A DNA stretch of 5,166 nt, taken from the NCBI GenBank assembly GCA_021798675.1, contig JAJZGE010000187.1, forward strand, positions 1 through 5,166, written 5' to 3'. The position numbers and the translations under genes are program-made. Position 1 is the first letter of the stretch, and every line of letters starts with the position of its first letter. The stretch is from Pseudomonadota bacterium (lineage in GTDB: Bacteria; Pseudomonadota; Gammaproteobacteria; Xanthomonadales; Rhodanobacteraceae). Below the pieces are notes generated by a model. It searched no databases. It had not been told where the DNA came from and saw nothing but the letters and a program-made list of their open reading frames with translations. Shown here in pieces: positions 1 to 4,825 of the stretch.

Positions 1-922
1 ACTTCTGCTGCTGGCCCAGCGACTCCTTCGCCAGCTCGGCGATGCCGGCCAGCGAGCCGAGGATGCCGGTGGCCTCGATCGGCAGCAGCAGCATCTTCTG
101 GTTGGGCGACTTGGCCATCTCCTTCAGCGCCTCGACGTAGTTGTTGGCGACGAAGTAGTTCAGCGCGTTGACGTTGCCGTTGGCGATCGCCTCGGACACC
201 ATCGTGGTGGCCTTGGCCTCGGCGGCAGCCGAGCGCTCGCGCGCCTCGGCGGCGCGGAAGGCGGCCTCCTTCTCGCCCTCGGCGGCCAGGATCACCGACT
301 GCTTCTCGCCCTCGGCCTTGAGGATCGCCGCCTGGCGGAAACCTTCGGCATCGAGGATGTTGGCGCGCTTCTCGCGCTCGGCCTTCATCTGCCGCGCCAT
401 CGCGTCGATCAGGTCGCGCGGCGGCGCGATGTCCTTGATCTCGATGCGGTTGACCTTGACCCCCCACGGATGTGTCGCCTCGTCCACCACCCGCAGCAGC
501 TTCGCGTTGATCGCGTCGCGCTGGCTCAGGCTTTCGTCGAGGTCGAGCGAGCCGAGCACGGTGCGGATGTTGGTCATCACCAGCGCCAGCGAAGCCTGCT
601 CCAGGTTGGACACCTCATACGCCGCCTTGGACGCATCCAGCACCTGGTAGAACACCACGCCATCCACGCGCACCACCGCGTTGTCCTTGGTGATCACGTC
701 CTGGCTGGGCACATCCAGCACCTGCTCCATCATGTTGATCTTGCGCCCGACCGTCTGATACACCGGGATCAGCAGGTGCAGTCCGGGGCTGAGCGTGCGG
801 GTGTACTTGCCGAACGTCTCCACCGTCCACTCGAAGCCCTGCGGCACGATGCGCACAAGCTTGGCCACGCCGATCACGACAAAGATCACGATGACCAATG
901 CAAGCAACTGTCCGATTCCCAT
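1..922 (-). CDS. qmcA: QmcA-type SPFH/band 7 membrane protein (3' end cut by window edge)
   Basis: Membrane-anchored SPFH (stomatin/prohibitin/flotillin/HflK-C) protein. E. coli QmcA sits in the inner membrane, forms large oligomers and is linked to membrane-microdomain organisation and FtsH-related quality control; its exact role is poorly defined. 307 residues are visible with no stop before the edge; E. coli QmcA is about 305, so only a few residues should be missing. Residues 4-26 are one hydrophobic N-terminal segment. The SPFH domain runs from about 25 to 185, with RIVPQGFEWTVETFGKY (25-40), GRKINMMEQVLDVPSQDVITKD (starts 59) and SNLEQASLALVMTNIRTVLGS (starts 105). Residues 178-240 are a Glu/Ala/Lys-rich, probably coiled-coil stretch with repeated AEGEK units. 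The conserved tail has ALNYFVANNYVEAL (253-266) and LPIEATGILGSLAGIAEL (280-297). The start follows AGGGGGA with a 7-base gap. An NfeD-like partner is often next downstream, but that lies outside the window. Confidence 0.96.
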   Translation of the reverse strand, partial: MGIGQLLALVIVIFVVIGVAKLVRIVPQGFEWTVETFGKYTRTLSPGLHLLIPVYQTVGRKINMMEQVLDVPSQDVITKDNAVVRVDGVVFYQVLDASKAAYEVSNLEQASLALVMTNIRTVLGSLDLDESLSQRDAINAKLLRVVDEATHPWGVKVNRIEIKDIAPPRDLIDAMARQMKAEREKRANILDAEGFRQAAILKAEGEKQSVILAAEGEKEAAFRAAEARERSAAAEAKATTMVSEAIANGNVNALNYFVANNYVEALKEMAKSPNQKMLLLPIEATGILGSLAGIAELAKESLGQQQK

Positions 923-952
923 GAAAGCTTCCCCCTGCCTGATGAAGCGCCG

Positions 953-979
953 AGTATAGGCGAGCCGGCGCTATGCCAA
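953..979 (-). promoter_or_regulatory. Probable sigma-70 promoter of qmcA
   Basis: On the minus strand TTGGCA (979-974; 5 of 6 match to the -35 consensus) is followed by 15 bases and then TATACT (958-953; 5 of 6 match to the -10 consensus). The 15-base spacer is shorter than the ideal 17, so the -35 may be weak. Transcription would start near 946, giving a leader of about 24 bases that ends in the AGGGGGA ribosome site (936-930). The elements overlap the 3' end of the 47-codon remnant ORF, whose TAG stop (973-971) starts in the spacer. This is pattern matching only. Confidence 0.55.
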
Positions 980-1114
980 GGTTACCGGGGCGCGCCCTGC
1001 GGCAGCAGCAGGCTGACCCGCACATGTCGGCGTCAGCAACACCAGCAGCAGCCGGCGCTTGCGGTTCGGTTTCACTTCGACCAGGCGGTCGGTGGCGGAG
1101 GTGTCGCGGATCAT
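971..1114 (-). pseudogene. Truncated N-terminus of a HlyD/MacA-type efflux periplasmic adaptor (47-codon remnant)
   Basis: A 47-codon ORF begins MIRDTSATDRLVEV, has a basic stretch (KPNRKRR, residues 15-21), then a short hydrophobic run LLLVLL (22-27), and ends with an Ala/Pro-rich tail at a TAG. From memory, MIRDTSAxD followed by basic residues and a membrane anchor is how many Xanthomonadaceae periplasmic adaptor (membrane-fusion) proteins of efflux pumps begin. Here the anchor is too short and no lipoyl or barrel domain follows: the qmcA promoter starts immediately. The start codon keeps a strong ribosome site, AGGGAAGG (1126-1119), 4 bases before the ATG. I therefore read it as the 5' relic of a deleted adaptor gene. 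It could instead be a short unrelated peptide gene or chance. Loss of the rest of the gene is inference; the ORF, ribosome site and N-terminal motif are visible. Confidence 0.45.
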
Positions 1115-1283
1115 CGTGCCTTCCCTGACCGCGTGCAGTGCGGCTCAGGGGGACTTATGCAATCCGTGTGCCATGCGGCGTCGACATTTTGCGACCATGC
1201 AAATCAATGGCATGAAGCATCGCCGCGAGGCATGACCAGTGTCCGCGGACAATCGCACGGAAAGCCGGACAGTCCGCGCACGC
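1115..1283. other. Non-coding stretch between the aldo/keto reductase stop and the adaptor remnant
   Basis: I see no supportable gene on either strand here. Next to the reductase stop it holds the GTCCGCG dyads annotated separately (1241-1278). The rest (about 1170-1235) has several CATG-containing words, including CATGC (1196-1200) mirrored by GCATG (1210-1214), without clear higher-order structure. CATAAG on the minus strand (1160-1155) is a weak -10 candidate for the remnant ORF, with no good -35 at the right distance. Confidence 0.5.
1241..1278 (-). terminator. Possible stem-loop downstream of the aldo/keto reductase gene
   Basis: Just past the reductase stop there is an odd palindrome, CGGAC-A-GTCCG (1266-1276), and a 10-base perfect palindrome, GTCCGCGGAC (1241-1250). 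The arms CGCGGAC (1244-1250) and GTCCGCG (1272-1278) are also complementary across a 21-base loop, so alternative hairpins can form. No T-run follows on the minus strand, so this is not a textbook intrinsic terminator; it may only protect the 3' end or be a protein-binding dyad. Confidence 0.25.
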
Positions 1284-2264
1284 TCAGCCGGCCGCAGCAT
1301 CCAGCGCGCGCTGCATGCGCTCGGCGAGCGCCGCGTCCAGCCGCGGCAGCACCTCCAGCGCGTCCAGATTCTGCGCCAGCTGCTCGGGCCGGCTGGCGCC
1401 GAGCATCACGGTGGAGACGTGCGGGTTGCGCAGGCACCACGCGATCGCCAGCTGCGCCAGCGTGACGCCGAGCGCATCGGCGATCGGCTGCAGCGCGCGG
1501 ACCCTGGTCACGCGCTGGCCGCCAGCGCCCAGCACGCTTTCGCGCAGCCATTCGTAGCCGGGCTGGGTCAGCCGCGATCCGGCCGGGATGCCGTCGCTGT
1601 ATTTGCCGCTGAGCAGGCCCGACGCCAGTGGCGACCAGACGGTGGTGCCCATGCCGTATTTTTCGTACAGCGGCGCGTATTCCACTTCGACCCGCTCGCG
1701 ATGCAGCAGGTTGTACTGCGGCTGCTCGACCACCGGCGCCACCAGATGATGTTCGCGCGCGACGCGGTGCGCCTCGTGGATCGCCTCCGCCGGCCACTCG
1801 CTGGTGCCCCAGTACAGCACCTTGCCCTGGCGCACCAGCGTGTCCATCGCCCACACGGTTTCCGCGATCGGCGTGTCCGGATCGGGCCGATGGCAGAAAT
1901 ACAGGTCGAGGTAATCCACGCGCAGCCGCGTCAGTGCCTGCTGGCAGGCTTCGATCACGTGCTTGCGCGACAGCCCGCGCTGGGTCGGCAGCGGCTTGTC
2001 CACCGCGCCGAAAAACACCTTGCTGGAGACGCAGTAGCTGTCGCGCGGAAAGCGCAGGTCGGCCAACACGTCGCCCATCAGCTGCTCGGCCACGCCGTTG
2101 TTGTAGGTCTCGGCGTTGTCGAAAAAATTTACCCCGCGATCGTGCGCCAGCGCCAGCAGCTCGCGCGCCTGTGCGCGCCCCACCTGCCGGCCGAAGGTGA
2201 CCCACGCGCCGAACGACAGCGCGGACAGCTGCAGGCCGGTGCTGCCGAGGCGACGGTAGTGCAT
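1284..2264 (-). CDS. Aldo/keto reductase, Kv-beta-like (AKR6-type)
   Basis: Predicted cytosolic NADPH-dependent oxidoreductase of 326 residues with an (alpha/beta)8 barrel, probably reducing aldehydes or ketones; the natural substrate cannot be read from sequence. The full AKR catalytic tetrad is present: D49 and Y54 (in NFFDNAETYNNG), K82 (VSSKVFFG) and H125 (FCHRPDPDTP). Cofactor-contact regions are WGTSEW (152-157), WSPLASGLLSGKY (210-222) and LGASRPEQLAQN (288-299). It closely resembles the core of animal Kv-beta potassium-channel subunits, for example RGLSRKHVIEA (96-106), RPDPDTPIAETV (126-137) and QLAIAWCLRN (271-280). Bacterial relatives such as E. coli YghZ, which acts on methylglyoxal and other aldehydes, are the likelier functional model. 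The frame is open upstream to 2429, but the MHYRRLG start at 2264 matches the family N-terminus and has an ideal ribosome site. It appears monocistronic, with gaps of 282 and 361 bases on its sides. No channel gene is visible nearby. Confidence 0.95.
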   Translation of the reverse strand: MHYRRLGSTGLQLSALSFGAWVTFGRQVGRAQARELLALAHDRGVNFFDNAETYNNGVAEQLMGDVLADLRFPRDSYCVSSKVFFGAVDKPLPTQRGLSRKHVIEACQQALTRLRVDYLDLYFCHRPDPDTPIAETVWAMDTLVRQGKVLYWGTSEWPAEAIHEAHRVAREHHLVAPVVEQPQYNLLHRERVEVEYAPLYEKYGMGTTVWSPLASGLLSGKYSDGIPAGSRLTQPGYEWLRESVLGAGGQRVTRVRALQPIADALGVTLAQLAIAWCLRNPHVSTVMLGASRPEQLAQNLDALEVLPRLDAALAERMQRALDAAAG

Positions 2265-2276
2265 GCGCGACTCCTG
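2265..2276 (-). promoter_or_regulatory. Ribosome binding site fixing the aldo/keto reductase start
   Basis: CAGGAG on the minus strand (2276-2271) lies 6 bases before the ATG at 2264. It decides the start against the 55-codon upstream extension of the same open frame (to 2429), whose residues are Arg/Ser-rich and unlike the AKR family. Confidence 0.85.
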
Positions 2277-2519
2277 CTGAGGAAAGAATCCAAGCATGCC
2301 AACAACAGCGCGCTCGCGTCCAATCCGCGGCGGCGGGTCGCTGCGCTCAATCGTCGCCACCCATGCCAGCGAGGTCACGCAACAGGTTGCACGGCACCGC
2401 GTATTTGCATCACGTGGCGAGAGCAGCACTCGGAACCTGCGGCAAGCGGGCGATCACGCGACGGCGCATGACGGGCTTCGCCCTGGAGCGAGACACGGTC
2501 CGCACGCAAAGGCTGAGTC
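2277..2519. other. Intergenic region between mazG and the aldo/keto reductase gene
   Basis: No gene is supported on either strand; the open frames that cross it are GC-rich shadows of neighbours. It should hold the reductase promoter, but I find no convincing -35/-10 pair on the minus strand. Small dyads present are GCAAC-AG-GTTGC (2379-2390), a 5-base-arm inverted repeat about 115-126 bases upstream of the reductase start that could be an operator half-site pair, and GGGC-TTC-GCCC (2473-2483), a short hairpin. Both could occur by chance in DNA this GC-rich. Confidence 0.45.
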
Positions 2520-2535
2520 GGCAGCGATCGCTGCC
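2520..2535 (-). terminator. 16-base perfect palindrome after mazG, possible terminator hairpin
   Basis: GGCAGCGATCGCTGCC is an exact 16-base palindrome starting 11 bases after the mazG stop. As RNA it folds into a 6-bp GC-rich stem with a GAUC tetraloop. The downstream minus-strand sequence has only TTT, about 9 bases further on, so a classical U-tract is missing. It most likely marks or stabilises the 3' end of the hisN-like/nudE/cysQ/mazG transcript; a protein-binding site is the alternative. Confidence 0.4.
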
Positions 2536-2546
2536 CGCGCGCGGCT

Positions 2547-3353
2547 TCAGGGCTTGCCTTCCAGTGCCTTCGCCTGCAGCCACAGCTGCTCCTGTTCGGC
2601 CAGCGTGCGCTCGCCGAACGGCACGCCGTCGGCGGCGGCCAGCGTTTCCATCTGGCGGAAGCGGCGTTCGAACTTGGCGTTGGCGTGGCGCAGCGCGGAG
2701 GAGAAATCGACGCCGGCATGGCGCGTCAGGTTCACCATCACAAACAGCACATCGCCGATCTCGTCCAGCAGCCGCGCCGGGTCGGCGCCGTGGGCAAACT
2801 CGGCGCGCACCTCCCCGACTTCCTCGGCCAGCTTGGCCAGCACCGGCTGCGCATCGGGCCAGTCGAAGCCCACGCTGGCGGCGCGCTGCTGCAGCTTCAG
2901 CGCGCGTCGCCATTCCGGCAGGCCGCTGGAGACGCCGGCCAGCGCGCTGTCGTCCTGCGGCGCCCCGCCGTGCCTGCGCTCGGCCGCCTTGATCGCCTCC
3001 CACGCCTGCTTCTGCGCTGCGGCATCGGCGTAGCGCACGTCGCCGAACACGTGCGGATGGCGCCGCACCAGCTTGGCGCTGATCGCATGCGCCACCTCGG
3101 CAAAGCCGAACAGCCCGCGCTCTTGCGCCATCTGCGCATGGAACACCACCTGCAGCAGCAGGTCGCCCAGCTCGTCGCGCAGGTCGTCGAAGTCGCCGCG
3201 GTCGATCGCATCGGCCACCTCGTACGCCTCCTCGATGGTGTACGGAGCGACGCTGGCGAAATCCTGCTGCACGTCCCACGGGCAGCCGCGCTGCGGGTCG
3301 CGCAGCTGCGCCATGATCGCGAGCAGATCGTCGAGCGTGTAGCGGTCAGTCAT
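2547..3353 (-). CDS. mazG: Nucleoside triphosphate pyrophosphohydrolase MazG
   Basis: Cytosolic all-alpha NTP pyrophosphatase that hydrolyses (d)NTPs to NMP and PPi. In E. coli it is credited with lowering ppGpp under starvation and removing non-canonical nucleotides. The 268 residues match the two-domain MazG form (E. coli about 263). The N-terminal domain has the family opening LRDPQRGCPWD (17-27), the metal-binding EEAYE (41-45) and ELGD (61-64), then KLVRRHPHVFGD (94-105). The C-terminal domain repeats the pattern with KLAEEVGEVRAE (174-185) and EIGD (198-201), so both sets of acidic ligands are intact. The C-terminal set is the catalytic one in the E. coli enzyme. The start agrees with the family N-terminus, although the ribosome site is poor: only GGAA about 11 bases upstream. 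It lies 93 bases after cysQ, separated by a dispersed palindrome, so it may be co-transcribed at reduced level. Confidence 0.97.
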   Translation of the reverse strand: MTDRYTLDDLLAIMAQLRDPQRGCPWDVQQDFASVAPYTIEEAYEVADAIDRGDFDDLRDELGDLLLQVVFHAQMAQERGLFGFAEVAHAISAKLVRRHPHVFGDVRYADAAAQKQAWEAIKAAERRHGGAPQDDSALAGVSSGLPEWRRALKLQQRAASVGFDWPDAQPVLAKLAEEVGEVRAEFAHGADPARLLDEIGDVLFVMVNLTRHAGVDFSSALRHANAKFERRFRQMETLAAADGVPFGERTLAEQEQLWLQAKALEGKP

Positions 3354-3381
3354 GCGGCGGGAAATTCCGGCAATGCGGGAA

Positions 3382-3420
3382 CACCTTCTCCCCCGCGGGG
3401 AGAAGGCCGGGATGAGGGGC
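3382..3420. repeat. Dispersed palindromic intergenic repeat between cysQ and mazG
   Basis: CCTTCTCCCC (3384-3393), loop CGC, GGGGAGAAGG (3397-3406) is a perfect 10-bp inverted repeat, followed by CCGGGATGAGGGGC (3407-3420). This arrangement, a GGGGAGAAGG-type stem and then a GGGATGAGGGG tail, is familiar from high-copy intergenic palindromes in xanthomonads and other proteobacteria; read through, it gives the well-known spurious peptide PSPPRGEGRDEG. Only one copy is in the window, so its repetitive nature is from recognition, not counted here. In the cysQ-mazG transcript it would form a very stable hairpin without a U-tract, so it could attenuate, stabilise or process the mRNA. Confidence 0.7.
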
Positions 3421-3446
3421 CAATCTTGCCTCGCCCTGCATCGAAA

Positions 3447-4262
3447 TCAGGCTCGCAAAGCCGCGCCCAGCCGCGCCGCCCAGTCGATGCCGGCATCGCC
3501 CACCGCGATGAACTCCGGATTGAGCAGCGACTCGCCGCGGTTGTAGCTGAAAGCCTGCCCGTGCAGATCGAGCACCGCGCCGCCGGCTTCCTGCAGCACG
3601 CACTGCGCGGCGGCAGTATCCCATTCGCTGGTGGGACCCAGGCGCAGATAGACGTCCGCCGCGCCGCGCGCGATCAGGCAGAACTTCAACGACGAACCCA
3701 TTGGCAGCGGCTGGTAATCGGCGCCAAGCAGCGCGTGCAGCAGGGCCTGGGTGTTGGCGCCATGCGAGCGGCTGCCCGCGACCACCGCCGGCGCGGCCAG
3801 GCGGCGCGTGGCGATGCGCTGCCACTCGCCGCCGGTCTGCGCCTGCAGCCACGCGCCGTGACCACGTTCGGCGATGTACAGCTCGCCGCTGACCGGCGCC
3901 AGCACCGCACCCAACACGGCATGCCGATCGTCGATCAGCGCGATGTTGACGGTGAACTCGCCGTTGCGCTTGACGAACTCGCGCGTACCGTCGAGCGGAT
4001 CGACCAGCCAGTAGCGCGTCCAGTGCCGGCGCTCGGACCAGGCCAGCGCCTTCGCCTCCTCCGACAGCACCGGCAGCGGCGGATCGAGCAGGGCAAGGCG
4101 GTCGATGATGACCTGCTGCGCGGCCAGGTCGGCGGCAGTCAGCGGCGAGGCATCGAGCTTGGTCTGCACCGCGAAATCACTGCGGTAGATGGCCAGGATC
4201 GCCTCGCCGGCAGCGCGCGCGATGTCACCGATCTGGCGGGCGAAGGCGGGTGCTGCGCTCAT
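3447..4262 (-). CDS. cysQ: 3'(2'),5'-bisphosphate nucleotidase CysQ
   Basis: Mg2+-dependent phosphatase of the inositol monophosphatase superfamily. CysQ converts 3'-phosphoadenosine 5'-phosphate (PAP), the by-product of PAPS use in sulfate assimilation, to AMP, which also relieves PAP inhibition of oligoribonuclease. The 271 residues fit the family size (E. coli about 246) with slight extra length at both ends. Motifs visible are KLDASPLTAAD (35-45), metal ligand E69 in LSEEAKALAW, the signature VDPLDGTREFVKRNGEF (87-103) with ligands D88 and D91, and EWDTAAAQCVLQEAGG (213-228) with ligand D215. The DGTREF form and short spacing are typical of CysQ rather than SuhB. The ATG at 4262 overlaps the nudE stop as ATGA, pointing to translational coupling; the open frame extends upstream to 4376 but only inside nudE. 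No clear membrane segment is seen, although E. coli CysQ associates with the membrane. Confidence 0.96.
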   Translation of the reverse strand: MSAAPAFARQIGDIARAAGEAILAIYRSDFAVQTKLDASPLTAADLAAQQVIIDRLALLDPPLPVLSEEAKALAWSERRHWTRYWLVDPLDGTREFVKRNGEFTVNIALIDDRHAVLGAVLAPVSGELYIAERGHGAWLQAQTGGEWQRIATRRLAAPAVVAGSRSHGANTQALLHALLGADYQPLPMGSSLKFCLIARGAADVYLRLGPTSEWDTAAAQCVLQEAGGAVLDLHGQAFSYNRGESLLNPEFIAVGDAGIDWAARLGAALRA

Positions 4263-4816
4263 GTGCGCTGAAAGCGCCCGGCGAGGTACTCGCGGGCCAT
4301 GAACAGCGCGGCGATCGAGCGCCCCTCGGTGACGTCGTCGCGCCCGAGCAGCGTATGCAGCTCGGTCATCTTCCACGGCACCACGTCGAGCTCTTCCGGC
4401 TCGTCGCCAAGCAGCCGCTCCGGGTAAAGGTCCTGTGCCAGCACCACATGCGCCATGTGCGTCATGTACGACGGCGACAGCGACAGGTTGTGCAGGATCT
4501 TCAGGCGGCGCGCGCCGTAGCCGATCTCCTCCTTCAGCTCGCGCTCGGCGCCCTGCTCGGCGGTTTCGTCCTGATCCAGCCGGCCCTTCGGCAGGCCCAG
4601 CTCATAGCGGCCAACGCCGGCGCCATATTCGCGTATCAGCAGCACGGTGTCATCGTCCAGCATCGGCACGATGATCACCGCGCCCAGCCCGCTGCCCTTC
4701 AGCCGTTCGTAGGTGCGGCGTTCGCCGTTGGAAAATTCCAGATCGAGCTGCTCGACGTGCAGAAAGCTGCTGTTGTCGACGTCTCGCGTGGCGTGGATGA
4801 TCGGTGGCTTGCGCAT
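4259..4816 (-). CDS. nudE: ADP compounds hydrolase NudE (Nudix)
   Basis: Cytosolic Nudix hydrolase of 185 residues (E. coli NudE 186). NudE cleaves the pyrophosphate of ADP-ribose, NADH and diadenosine polyphosphates, giving AMP plus the other phosphorylated half. The Nudix box is complete and canonical at 78-100: G78, E84, then REL-KEE-IGY (92-100) with metal-binding E96 and E97. NudE-specific flanks are present: LDLEFSNGERRTYERL (24-39), IREYGAGVGRYELGLPKG (61-78), LSLSPSYMTHMAHVVLAQDLYPE (starts 111) and GDEPEELDVVPW (137-148). The ATG at 4816 is 9 bases past the stop of the phosphatase gene; the ribosome site is weak (GAG a few bases before the ATG), which with the tight spacing suggests translation by reinitiation from upstream. 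The gene ends in the 4-base overlap with cysQ, a pairing shared with other gammaproteobacteria. Confidence 0.97.
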   Translation of the reverse strand: MRKPPIIHATRDVDNSSFLHVEQLDLEFSNGERRTYERLKGSGLGAVIIVPMLDDDTVLLIREYGAGVGRYELGLPKGRLDQDETAEQGAERELKEEIGYGARRLKILHNLSLSPSYMTHMAHVVLAQDLYPERLLGDEPEELDVVPWKMTELHTLLGRDDVTEGRSIAALFMAREYLAGRFQRT

Positions 4817-4825
4817 CCGCTCATT

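Noticed and set aside
470..1465. 331-codon plus-strand open frame across qmcA and the downstream intergenic region
   Set aside because: It is antisense to qmcA, whose minus-strand frame is near-identical in pattern to E. coli QmcA; the plus frame shows no domain and crosses unrelated regions.
1204..2205. 333-codon minus-strand open frame overlapping the aldo/keto reductase
   Set aside because: It is an out-of-frame shadow of the reductase (Gly/Arg/Ala-rich, no family motifs); the overlapping frame carries the full AKR tetrad.
1197..2410. Two ATGCAAAT words (1197-1204 plus strand, 2403-2410 minus strand)
   Set aside because: They resemble a eukaryotic octamer element, have no known bacterial meaning, and two copies of an 8-mer over this distance can be chance.
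2265..2429. N-terminal extension of the aldo/keto reductase by 55 codons
   Set aside because: The extension is unlike the family, while the internal ATG at 2264 has CAGGAG 6 bases upstream and begins exactly where AKR proteins begin.
1239..2471. 410-codon plus-strand open frame antisense to the reductase
   Set aside because: The composition is typical of a reverse-strand shadow in high-GC DNA (His/Arg/Gln/Ala-rich), with no ribosome site or recognisable motif.
2685..4271. 528-codon open frame on the plus strand
   Set aside because: It runs antisense across mazG and cysQ, both certain. Its translation is Arg/Ala/Gln/His-rich without domains and includes the PSPPRGEGRDEG peptide produced by the intergenic palindrome. 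It is a GC-driven shadow.
4263..4376. N-terminal extension of cysQ by 38 codons
   Set aside because: It lies wholly inside the nudE coding sequence, is Arg-rich, and the ATGA overlap start at 4262 gives the normal family N-terminus.
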